NCBI RefSeq assembly: GCF_005166025.1
Contig: NZ_CP028923.1
Coordinates: forward strand, 3,722,001 to 3,786,000
From: Mangrovivirga cuniculi
GTDB lineage: Bacteria; Bacteroidota; Bacteroidia; Cytophagales; Cyclobacteriaceae
DNA length: 64,000 nucleotides
Direction: 5' to 3'
Shown here: in pieces, positions 18,960-27,810 of the stretch
Layout: every line of letters starts with the position of its first letter
Position numbering within the stretch: the stretch's first letter is position 1
Notes under the pieces: model-generated
Told to the model about the DNA's origin: nothing
Database searches by the model: none
What the model saw: the letters and a program-made list of their open reading frames with translations, nothing else
Position numbers and translations under genes: made by a program

Positions 18960-20114
18960 TCAATCTATCCCATACCACTTATACCCTTTTCTAAATTGCT
19001 CCTCACTTACCGGGATATCGCTTAGAGGATTGCCTTCAATAACAATTGTACAAGGCTCTTCGCGCTCAACATCAAACATACCTTCGGGTAAGGTGGTGAT
19101 GTTGTTGTATTCTACGTCTATAAAATTTAATTTCTTAAGTTTACTTAGAGAAGCTGGTAATGTCTCCAGCCTGTTTTCTTCGATATGAAGACCAGTGAGG
19201 TTTTTAAGATTGCCTATCTCTTCGGGTATTTCAGTAATTAGATTATTGCCTAATCCGACCGTGACAAGATTAGGTAATTCTGTGATCCATTGAGGGAATT
19301 CGGTAAGTCCACACCAATTTAACCCTAATCCTTGAAGGTTTTTACAGTTGCTTAAATCCGGTATTTGAGCTTTGAGTTTTGGGGAACCATCAAGTGAAAG
19401 ATTTTCTAATTCTTCTACTTCAGCAAGATGAGGAGAAACATAGTTTAACTGATTATCAATCATCCATAATTCCTTTATTCGCATTTGAGAAACTTCATCT
19501 GGAATAGAATCAATTTTTGTACTTGATAATTTTAATTTAATTGGAAACTTTGATTCTTTAACAATAGGAAACTTAGATAATTCTGAATCTGTGGCTTCAA
19601 TGAAATCTAATTCCTTCCAACTTTGTAAAAGTTCTATTGGGATTTCTTCCATATCCAAATGAGAAATTCCAAGAAAATTAACTTTTTTGAGTTCACTTAA
19701 AAATAAGGGCAGGCTTTTCAATTTGGTACTTCCAATGGAGAAATATTCAATGTTTTTCAATTCAACAATCCATTTTGGTATTGAATTAATCTCATTTCTA
19801 GCTAAATAAAAAAATTTCAATTTCTTGAAGACTCTCAATTCGATGGGCACCTTTTCCAAACCCATATCAATTAGCCAAACCCCTGTAACTCTACCTGTAA
19901 GAGAATCCACTTGATATTTCATTGCATCAGGTCTTGATACTATTTTCCTTAATTTAGACAAGGCTTTTATTTCCAATTTAATTTGAGTAGAATCTAAATT
20001 AGTCTGATATCTATCTGACTTTTTACTACAGTTAGTAAAGAAAAAAAATGATAGAGTAAATATTATTAATGAATAACTACCCTTCTTTCTTATAGTTGAA
20101 ATAATCCCATTCAT
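18960..20114 (-). CDS. Leucine-rich-repeat lipoprotein
   Basis: A 384-residue protein with a lipoprotein signal (hydrophobic segment ending 'FFFFTNC', Cys29). About eight to ten leucine-rich repeats of the 'LKNLTGLHIEENRLETLP' type fill residues 80-360. Such repeats mediate protein binding. The ATG at 20114 is preferred over one at 20159 because it gives a normal signal peptide. The start lies 38 bases inside the end of the upstream LysM gene, so translation is probably coupled. A role as binding partner or immunity/anchor protein for the LysM protein is inference. Confidence 0.8.
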   Translation of the reverse strand: MNGIISTIRKKGSYSLIIFTLSFFFFTNCSKKSDRYQTNLDSTQIKLEIKALSKLRKIVSRPDAMKYQVDSLTGRVTGVWLIDMGLEKVPIELRVFKKLKFFYLARNEINSIPKWIVELKNIEYFSIGSTKLKSLPLFLSELKKVNFLGISHLDMEEIPIELLQSWKELDFIEATDSELSKFPIVKESKFPIKLKLSSTKIDSIPDEVSQMRIKELWMIDNQLNYVSPHLAEVEELENLSLDGSPKLKAQIPDLSNCKNLQGLGLNWCGLTEFPQWITELPNLVTVGLGNNLITEIPEEIGNLKNLTGLHIEENRLETLPASLSKLKKLNFIDVEYNNITTLPEGMFDVEREEPCTIVIEGNPLSDIPVSEEQFRKGYKWYGID

Positions 20115-23100
20115 GTTTTCTATTGTCTTTATATAAATTAAATAATACAAATTCTTCAAATAAGTATAGATTAGTATCTACAAAGGATTCTGGATCCTTT
20201 ATATCAGCATCCTCCATATAAAGATATTTCTGACTAACAGCTTCATTTGGTCCTCTTCCCAAAAACCTCCCAGCATCCTCCCGACTAATCGTCATCAAAT
20301 TCACATGGTTCCAGTTGGTATCATTCCTGTGCTTAACAATTGGATCGAGGAAGTTAGCAAACAGTTCTTTAAGCTTCTCGCCATGTTTCCCCTTATAGAT
20401 CTCCCACTTTTCGTTGGTAAATGGTGTATCTTTCTTTGGGTTTCTCCGTTCCTCATAACTTTTCCAGTAGGCATCGATGATTTCCCGCTCTCGCTGTTTA
20501 CCCACCGCTCCACTGGTCATTCTTGCTTTCTGGGCCTTATCGTATGCCTTCTCACGTTTTTCTTTTTCATCCAGGCTGTCAGCCATTCCCATAAAGGCAT
20601 TGTAAACGGTACTCACATAGCTTAATGTATCTGTTCCCGGGGCTTCGTTTAGCATGTATTCTACCGCTCCCTCAAATTTATAGCCTACTGAAGCATTCGC
20701 CACTCCATAAGCAGACGCTACCATTTTCTCCTGTCCGGCCTGAATCGATCCATACACCAGCGAACGCTTATATTGTAGCTTTGGCATCAGACTCTTTCCT
20801 TCTAAAACATAGTGCAGATTAAGCTTAAAACCCAGATCTCCATCTACGGAATTCCTGACTTTTCCTATGCCTTCTTCATACTCCATCTTCAACCGCTTAT
20901 TCTCAGCTCCATAAATAGCTTTTGCGGTATTTTCCAGGTCCGCGATCTTCGCTTTCCCTTTCTGAAAGTTATCCACCACGGTATGTAGATCGCCGATCAA
21001 ATTCTCCGAAATATCAAAATATGCATTTTCAAGTGCCTCTTGATGCTCTTTCTCTTTAAGCCTATTTGTCATTTTTTTCACAAAGCTTACTGACTCTTTT
21101 GCATCTTCGGTATCAAATTTCAAAAGCTTCATCAGGTTACCGATACCCAGCCTGAATTGCACATCTAAATACTTTCCTTCGTTATCTTTGTTTACCTGGT
21201 GTTGAACTTCTGAATAGGTGACCTGAACAAAATCTGATTGAAATAATATCACATTCAACTCTTCTCCTTTGACATTTCTTTCTTCGAGATATTCTCTGGA
21301 TGCCTGCTCAGGTAAGGTGGTCGTTTCTGAGCTTCCTACATACTTTAAGCCTTCTACTTTCCCCGTATAAGAACGCTTGCTTTGAGCTCCCAATCCACTA
21401 TTATGGCTGACTGATGTATTTTTGAGCTTTAGTAAACTATCATCTACGGTTCCCGGCACATAATGGGCTCCCCGAAGCAAATCACGGTTTTCTTTCTTAT
21501 CCCAATAATCAATATATGCTGGCAGGTATTGTCCTTTTTTCAATAAAATCAAATATAAATCATGGTTGAGGCTTACGGCAAAATTTTCTACCGAATCATA
21601 CCCTACTGTATTACCAAGGATCTTAAAATTTTGATTAAAAGCTCCCAATCCATTGATTCCTTCTTCTAACCTCAAATCAAGGGATGTGCTGATCCAAAAC
21701 CTCCTGTCATCGCCAATTGATCCACTGATCGAGCCTCCAAGTCCGGCTTTAACATAAATCAGGAATATGAGCTCTCCTTTTATATAAATCTCTAAACCAA
21801 AGCTTATCGAACCAACTCCTGTTTTGTTATTACCTGTTATTATCGCTGTTAGTATTTCTGCCAGGTATTGTGGATTTACTTTTTCCGCATCAACATGAAT
21901 GTTTTCTCCACTGTTAAAATGTACACCTTCGGGCATTTCTCCTACTTTGTACACTTCATTCCCAATAACCTCATAATGGTCAGTATAATATGCTCCGGCC
22001 TCCGGAATTGAAATAACTGTTCCCGGTTTAAGAATCAGTTTTTCGTTTGCCCCGGTAATGATCGATCCATCATTGTTAATTTTCTCCCATCCATTTTCAT
22101 AGGTCAGTCCCTGAAGGTTTGTTTTGAATTTTTTAGCTATACCCATTGGATTATCACCACTGGCAACCACATAATAAAAAAGTTCTGCTGCATTCGCATT
22201 TTTAGATACCCGGTGGTGAATAACACTCCCCGGACTGAATTCTTTCCCGAAATCATTCGCCCCCCAGTCGTCTTTTACCAGGGCATATTGACCGGTGACA
22301 TTTTCTCTGACTACCATCTTTTGCCCATCATAAAGTGGCATATTCAGATACTTCAGGGCTGAATTATATAGTTCTTCCTTATTTTCCAGATCATACAATG
22401 AATTACGTGAATGTCTCATGTATGCATCATTGACCGGCACAGAGGCTAACAACATTGGATTTGTATGAGGTACATTCGGTTCGAAATTCAACACCTTATC
22501 TTGTAGATCTTTATCAAACATCGGATAAGCCTCTTTGAACGCATTGATGTTCGCCGGAACCCCTCTTAACGATGCCAGTACAGCAAACAATTCTTTTATG
22601 TCTGGTTTTGTATGTTTTTCAGTAGGTGACAAGGCTGTTTGTGCCCTTTTTACCAGTGATTGAATGGAAATATTTTCCCATAATTCAACCTGAGCATTTT
22701 TACTGTCAAAATCTTGATGGGATGTATTAAGTGTTCTTTGATTATGATTGAGGGCTATTTGTTTTGTGGTATCGGATTTGAATCGAATTTTCAACAAATT
22801 ATAAATTTCTTTTTTCCGCTCCACTTTTTTCTTATAGGTAGAAATTGATGCTTCAGTATACGTTCTAATCATCATAAAGCCCAATGTCTCATTCCAAAAG
22901 AAACTATCATGAATTGCTTCCTCCAGGGTTTCTCCTTCAGCTTCATAAAAACCCCTTTTTATCAGGTGTAGCATCAACGGATCTCCATCGATTTTTTTCA
23001 ACAGTTCTTTCAATTCTGTATGACATTTCGGATAACCTTGATCTACTAGTGCAATAATTTCCCTGGTAGCCTCTTCAGCTGTAAATGGAATTGGTTTATT

Positions 23101-23919
23101 AACGATTCCAGCATTGGGTTCAACATATCGGATGTGGCCATCGCTAAAATATTTGATTACCGGTTCGCTTATAATATAGCCTTCACCAAAATTCAATATT
23201 TCTCCCACATTAAGGAACCGGGTTTCACCTTCCGGGTCAATGTGTTTATTTCCTTTTGTCAACTTCCAGCTATTTGCCATGGCTAGCTTTTCTGCTGTCA
23301 GCCCAAACCGTTCTCCGATGGAAGCAAAAGATTCCCCGGCTCCAACTCTATATTTTAAGACCTGTTCTCCTTCATTGAAAAAAGCTTTCCCATCAGCTTC
23401 TCCCATAAAAGATTGCTCTTCAGACTCAACTAATTTATCCAGGTAATGATCGATATTTTCGCCTTTGCCAAATCGATTAACAAATTCCTGATCATGTTTT
23501 TCTTCTGAAAGGGCATTGTATACATCATCGATCTGCCTTAGAATAAGGTCAGAGTCTCCTTCTAAAATACCATCATCAATTTTTTCACGCAGAAGTCTTA
23601 ACGTCTTTTTCGAAATACCTACGAGCTCATTAGTATCACAATTTCTTATAATTGCTCTTGCCAGGTTATCTTCATTCCACCAACTTGCTTTATCAAAGAT
23701 TGCCTTCAATAACTCAATATTATCCAGATGCCCATTTAACAGGTAGATAGCTAAACCCTCTATATTGTCATCATACTTCTCCCATAGCTTTTCAGCTTCT
23801 AATTCTTCATCTGAAAAAGGAGATGGATTGAAGTCGATATCTAATTCTACTCCAAGATTATTTCGTGATTGGGTTCCTGTAGAGGATTGTGCTTTTTTCT
23901 TCTGATCAAACTCGCTCAT
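20077..23919 (-). CDS. Giant LysM-domain protein, effector-like
   Basis: A 1280-residue protein without a signal peptide. It has two LysM domains, at about 189-245 ('YRVGAGESFASIGERFGLTAEKL') and about 580-640 ('YYVVASGDNPMGIAKKF'). LysM binds peptidoglycan-type sugars. A glycine-rich amphipathic stretch follows near 695-745 ('KAGLGGSISGSIGDD'), then a helical region rich in Lys/Glu (about 930-1010), with no recognised enzyme motif at the C-terminus. Lack of an export signal, great length and an overlapping downstream lipoprotein fit a specialised-secretion effector, but this is inference. Confidence 0.7.
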   Translation of the reverse strand: MSEFDQKKKAQSSTGTQSRNNLGVELDIDFNPSPFSDEELEAEKLWEKYDDNIEGLAIYLLNGHLDNIELLKAIFDKASWWNEDNLARAIIRNCDTNELVGISKKTLRLLREKIDDGILEGDSDLILRQIDDVYNALSEEKHDQEFVNRFGKGENIDHYLDKLVESEEQSFMGEADGKAFFNEGEQVLKYRVGAGESFASIGERFGLTAEKLAMANSWKLTKGNKHIDPEGETRFLNVGEILNFGEGYIISEPVIKYFSDGHIRYVEPNAGIVNKPIPFTAEEATREIIALVDQGYPKCHTELKELLKKIDGDPLMLHLIKRGFYEAEGETLEEAIHDSFFWNETLGFMMIRTYTEASISTYKKKVERKKEIYNLLKIRFKSDTTKQIALNHNQRTLNTSHQDFDSKNAQVELWENISIQSLVKRAQTALSPTEKHTKPDIKELFAVLASLRGVPANINAFKEAYPMFDKDLQDKVLNFEPNVPHTNPMLLASVPVNDAYMRHSRNSLYDLENKEELYNSALKYLNMPLYDGQKMVVRENVTGQYALVKDDWGANDFGKEFSPGSVIHHRVSKNANAAELFYYVVASGDNPMGIAKKFKTNLQGLTYENGWEKINNDGSIITGANEKLILKPGTVISIPEAGAYYTDHYEVIGNEVYKVGEMPEGVHFNSGENIHVDAEKVNPQYLAEILTAIITGNNKTGVGSISFGLEIYIKGELIFLIYVKAGLGGSISGSIGDDRRFWISTSLDLRLEEGINGLGAFNQNFKILGNTVGYDSVENFAVSLNHDLYLILLKKGQYLPAYIDYWDKKENRDLLRGAHYVPGTVDDSLLKLKNTSVSHNSGLGAQSKRSYTGKVEGLKYVGSSETTTLPEQASREYLEERNVKGEELNVILFQSDFVQVTYSEVQHQVNKDNEGKYLDVQFRLGIGNLMKLLKFDTEDAKESVSFVKKMTNRLKEKEHQEALENAYFDISENLIGDLHTVVDNFQKGKAKIADLENTAKAIYGAENKRLKMEYEEGIGKVRNSVDGDLGFKLNLHYVLEGKSLMPKLQYKRSLVYGSIQAGQEKMVASAYGVANASVGYKFEGAVEYMLNEAPGTDTLSYVSTVYNAFMGMADSLDEKEKREKAYDKAQKARMTSGAVGKQREREIIDAYWKSYEERRNPKKDTPFTNEKWEIYKGKHGEKLKELFANFLDPIVKHRNDTNWNHVNLMTISREDAGRFLGRGPNEAVSQKYLYMEDADIKDPESFVDTNLYLFEEFVLFNLYKDNRKHEWDYFNYKKEG

Positions 23920-25964
23920 CAGTTGATAAAAAAATATGTTTTGTTGGTTGAAAGATTTGGAATAAACTAAAAAATCGGATTATTCATTCCATCGAGTAAA
24001 TATAAAGGATTGAAGTTAATAATAGCAAGGAAAAGAGGGTGAGAGTGATGTGTGTAGAATTCAGGTAGTATTAATATTTAGATGACTGTGTGTCATTTTG
24101 ATTATCTTGTGTGGTGAGCCGAAAGGTGAAATAGCCAGAGGAAATTTGTTTGTGAATGGTATAAATTTATTTGGTATAGTCAATATCCAACTGGTACGTT
24201 CTTTCTCTTTTGAATCTTCTATGTGATTTTTAAAGTCTTTGTTATTGTTCTTTTTTCTTGATAAAACCCGTGACGAAGCAAAGCTTGTCAGGGTCTCAAG
24301 AAATGGACCAAAAAAATCAAGACAATATCGATCATCCTAGCGCTCATTCCTGCCCACCCTCGGAATTTTATCAAGCCTACCGCGCCCTTATAAGTATCAA
24401 CTTTTAAAAGATTGGGAATAGGAGGTGAAACCTTCCTTTTTTCTACGTAAGATATTTGATTTTATTGATTCAGTAATTCTCTTCGATCCTTGAGGATTTA
24501 GTGATACTTAGCTAAAAACATCTTGATGCTCTCTCTGTGTCCTCTGTGGTAAAGATTTAAACAGCTTGCTTTTTCCTTAGCGATCTCTGCGTCCTTGCGG
24601 TGTATTTTTTACTTGCGAGTCGAGAGCAATCCTGTTTATCTTTGAATCTCGTAAATTCAGATTCAGACAGTTATTCCTCTTCATTTTTGTCTTGACACAA
24701 AAACGAAGCAAAAAAGTCAAGACAAAATTGATCCTCCTGATCCGCCAACCTTCCCACCCTCGGAATTTTGTCAAGCCCACCGCACCCTTCTAAGAATCAA
24801 CAATTAAAGAATTGAAGCTTCGAATGTGAAGCCTCCCTTATTTTTACGTAACATATTTGATTTTATCGATTCAATAATTCTCTTCGATCCTTGAGGATTT
24901 AGTGATACTTAGCTAAAAACATCTTGATGTTCTCTCTGTGTCCTCTGCGTTCTCTGTGGTAAAGATTTAAACAGCTTGCTGTTTTTCTTTGCGACCTTAG
25001 CGTCTTTGCGGTGTTTTTTTGTTTTCAAGTCAGGGGTAATCCTGTTTATTTTTGAATCTCCTTAATTTTGATTCAAACTGTTTTCTCCCCTTCATTTTTG
25101 TCTTGATATAAAAACGAAGCAAAAAGATCAAGACAAAATTGATCCTCCTTTCCCTAATTCCTCCCCACTCCCGAAAAGCAGAGTGAGTGTGAGAGTGAGA
25201 GTGGAGAATTATTAAATTAAATTGGAATTATAGAGATCTAAAAATACTGTTAGTTAAAAAACTCTGTGCTCTCTGAGTCCTCTGCGGTATAAAACCTAAA
25301 CAGCTTGCTGTTTCCTTTGCGCCTTTGCGGTGTGTTTTTTTTAATTTTCGAGTCGAGAGCAATCCTTTTAATCATTTAAAATCAAGGTAAATCCCGGTTC
25401 TATAATTTCTAGTCAAAATCCAACTGGTATGCTCTTTCTATTTTGAATCTTCTATATGATTTTTAAAGTCCTTTTTATTGTCCTTTTTTCTTGATAAAAA
25501 ATGGACGAAAAAATCAAGACAATATCGATCCTCCTAGCGCTCATTCCTGCCCACCCTCGGGGTATTGCCATTCCTACCGCGCCCTTCTAAGTATCAACTT
25601 TTAAAAGATTGAGGCATCGGATGTGAAACCTCCCTTTTTTCTATGTAAGATATTTAATTTCATTGAGTCTGTAACTCTCTTTGAACCCTGCGAAATCGGT
25701 GTTGCTTAACTCAAACATCTTGATGTTTCCTCCGTGTTCTCTATGCTCTCTTTGATATAAAGCCTAAACAGCCTGCTGTTTATCTCTGTGTTCTTTGCGT
25801 CCTCTGTAGTAAAATTAGCAGCTTGCAGTTTTTTCCAATATGTCCTAATGCATCAGGGGCTATGGATTTGCTGTATGTATTCGAAAGAATCTCATAGTTT
25901 CCTAAAATCTCAATTATTAGTAGCCGTTTACTTCCGTTTACTAATGTCTATATATTTCCAAAAA
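23920..25964 (+). repeat. Tandem array of about four interspersed repeat units
   Basis: Two kilobases without a gene. Hairpin starts recur near 24255, 24688, 25101 and 25489, so the unit length is about 390-430 bases. Stem arms are TCTTGAT/ATCAAGA in units 1, 3 and 4 and TCTTGAC/GTCAAGA in unit 2. Each unit continues with 'ctctgtgtcctctg' words, an AAACAGCTTGCTGTTT palindrome (some copies changed by one or two bases) and 'gagtcgagagcaatcctg'. The third unit is cut short by the 'gcagagtgagtgtgagag' tail at about 25175-25205. Small ORFs here are chance translations of the repeat. Confidence 0.88.
25928..25944 (+). repeat. 17-base inverted repeat, left copy
   Basis: TTACTTCCGTTTACTAA at this place recurs as an exact reverse complement at 29593-29609. 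I did not see it elsewhere in the window. The pair encloses 3.6 kb with the 62-residue membrane protein, a repeat block and the HExxH lipoprotein operon. It may mark the ends of an inserted or invertible unit. Confidence 0.6.
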
Positions 25965-25996
25965 TTTGACTTCTTTTTCAGGACATCGTATAATTG
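25965..25996 (+). promoter_or_regulatory. Bacteroidetes-type promoter of small membrane protein gene
   Basis: A TTTG (25965-25968) is followed after exactly 20 bases by TATAATTG (25989-25996). This matches the Bacteroidetes consensus TTTG/TAnnTTTG with one mismatch. The expected start of transcription is about 8 bases before the ATG at 26011, giving a very short leader. Confidence 0.6.
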
Positions 25997-26010
25997 AACT
26001 CTTAAACGCT

Positions 26011-26199
26011 ATGCCTAAATACAAATTAACACCTCCAAGAATTGTCATGTTTCTGATTCTCTTATCAGTAGGATCTTATTTATTTTTAACAGGGGAATTC
26101 AAGAAATTAAACACATACCAAACTGTATTAACTATATTTTTATTTATCGCATTAACTGTACTTGTTTTTGATAAAATCATATCCTATTTCAAAAAATAA
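26011..26199 (+). CDS. Small two-helix membrane protein
   Basis: Function is not recognised. The 62 residues start MPKYKLTPPRIVMFLILL. There are two hydrophobic segments (about 10-27 and 36-55) joined by a short polar loop, and a basic tail 'SYFKK'. The ATG at 26011 is chosen because a good promoter sits at 25965-25996, downstream of the alternative start at 25966. It is the only ORF between the repeat arrays with a proper promoter and a membrane-protein composition, so I think it is real. It stands alone, flanked on both sides by repeats. Confidence 0.6.
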   Translation: MPKYKLTPPRIVMFLILLSVGSYLFLTGEFKKLNTYQTVLTIFLFIALTVLVFDKIISYFKK

Positions 26200-27058
26200 T
26201 CATCTTTCTATATTTAAATAATATAAAACTGCTAGTTCAAATCTTCTGAAAGGTCTGAGTAATCTTTATCTATCTTTCTTCTCGATATTCTTATAAGCTA
26301 TTGAAAAATTCGATCTAATCTTGGCAGATACTGATATCTTCGAGATGCAGTCAACCAATTCCTTCCCTATTTAATGTTAAGAACAAATTGCATCAGCAAT
26401 TTCCTCCGTGCTCACTGAGTCTCTCGTGACGACCTCATGCGTCGGTGTCAGGTTATGAAAATTTACGGTGTGTTTTTTATTCGAGTCAAGGGCAATCCTG
26501 TTTATCTTTGAATCTCGTAAATTCAGATTCAGACAGTTATTCCTCTTCATTTTTGTCTTGACACAAAAACGAAGCAAAAAAGTCAAGACAATATCAAATC
26601 TCCTGCCTCATAAACCTCCCCACCCTCGTGATATTGTCAATCCTACCCCACCCTTCTAAGAATCAACTTTTAAAAGATTGAGGCATCGGATGTGAAACCT
26701 CCCTTTTTTCTATGTAAGATATTTAATTTTATTGAGTCTGTAATTCTCTTCGAACCCTACGAAATCGGTGTTACTTAACTCAAACATCTTGATCTTCCTC
26801 CGTGTTCTCTATGCTCTCTGTGGTATAAAACCTAAACAGCTTGCTGTTTACTTAGCGATCTCTGCGTCCTTTGTGCTCTCTGTGGTAAATAATATAAACA
26901 GCTTGCTGTTTTTCCCATGACAATGAATGTCAGGGTTTTTGACTTAGCGATCCCGTGACGATCTCCTAACGTCGATGTCAGGATCTATCGATTTGTGGTG
27001 CATTTTTCATTTGTTATCCGAGTCAAAGAGCAATCTTGGTTAATTACAATCCCAACAT
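26200..27058 (+). repeat. Interspersed repeat block with hairpin unit
   Basis: No gene was found. Arms TGTCTTGAC (26554-26562) and GTCAAGACA (26582-26590) form one hairpin. GACAATATC (26587-26595) and GATATTGTC (26630-26638) form a second, exactly complementary one. After it come two AAACAGCTTGCTGTTT palindromes (near 26832 and 26893) inside 'ctctgtggtata' type words, and a 'cgtgacgatctcctaacgtcgatgtcagg' word also found near 18541 and 37790. The first 150 bases are unique. Confidence 0.85.
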
Positions 27059-27446
27059 TTATTCAAATCCCTCATCTGTAAGTATGAAATAGTATCTTCC
27101 AGATGATAATTCAATCCAATTATTTCGTTCAAAAAAATGATTAGTTTTATTCTGTGCATTATCATATGCAGGATGCCTGTAAATCAGGGTATCTTTTACT
27201 TCCTCCTTAATAAAAATCACTGAATCTACAGTAGTTATCCCTCCGCCTCCAGTATAAATATCTTGGCCTATATCTATTTCCAATGGTTGAGCCCGATTTA
27301 TTCCAGAATTATAACTATCCCATAAAATATTTTCTGAAGTATTGTTCTTCACATAATATTTTGGTTCATCTGAATTATGAGGTTCGATCACACATGAAAA
27401 AAAATGAAATGACACCAAAAATGCTTAGTATCAACTTCCTATTCAA
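27059..27446 (-). pseudogene. Small lipoprotein with frameshifted signal peptide, paralog of its neighbour
   Basis: The body matches the adjacent 123-residue lipoprotein: both have 'YTGGGGI', then 'DSVIFIK' or 'DSIVFIK', and end 'LTDE.FE'. The open frame begins only at a weak TTG (27418) and lacks a full signal. In another frame a TTG at 27446, overlapping the upstream stop, gives MNRKLILSIFGVISFFF. Removing one base from the A8 tract at 27397-27404 would join this to 'SCVIEPHN' and restore a normal lipoprotein signal of about 128 residues in total. Whether this is phase variation, decay or an assembly error cannot be told here. Confidence 0.7.
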
Positions 27447-27810
27447 AATCCTCATCGGTTAATGTATAATAATAATTATTGTGTTCCTTTTTAACCCAGC
27501 TTGAGGTATTAAACACATCATTTGCGACATTAGAATTACTGCCATTTACAAACTTAATTGTATCAAGTGTATTAATCTTAATAAAAACAATTGAATCAAT
27601 TTCAAGAATTCCTCCGCCTCCGGTGTATTCTTTTCCATTTATTTCAATAGTTAAATAACGGCTCTCGATTCCATCATAGCTAGTTTTATATTGGATACCT
27701 GAAGATGTTTTATTCAAGAAGTAAAATTCGATTTCATTAACATTATGAGGTGTAATATCGCATCCAACTAAAATAAATAAACTCAATAAAATATTAATTA
27801 TTTTTCCCAT
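27439..27810 (-). CDS. Small lipoprotein, YTGGGGI family
   Basis: Function is not recognised. The 123-residue protein has a lipoprotein signal (MGKIINILLSLFILVGC, Cys17). The rest looks all-beta, with the motif 'YTGGGGILEIDSIVFIK' (about 62-78) and the end 'YYYTLTDEDFE'. It overlaps the upstream HExxH lipoprotein gene by 13 bases and the downstream paralog by eight, so the three are one coupled operon. A role as inhibitor or immunity partner of the protease-like protein is an inference from the layout. Confidence 0.7.
   Translation of the reverse strand: MGKIINILLSLFILVGCDITPHNVNEIEFYFLNKTSSGIQYKTSYDGIESRYLTIEINGKEYTGGGGILEIDSIVFIKINTLDTIKFVNGSNSNVANDVFNTSSWVKKEHNNYYYTLTDEDFE

Noticed and set aside
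24577-24780. Minus-strand ORF of 67 codons
   Set aside because: A nearly identical peptide is encoded at 26377-26586. Both are translations of the hairpin repeat, with no start signal or protein-like conservation beyond the DNA repeat.
23990-25830. Regular repeat spacing suggesting a CRISPR array
   Set aside because: The period is about 400 bases, the repeats are long and diverged, and there are no short unique spacers or cas genes.
25788-25997. 69-codon plus-strand ORF before the small membrane gene
   Set aside because: It begins inside the repeat and runs through the promoter of the next gene; its composition is not protein-like.
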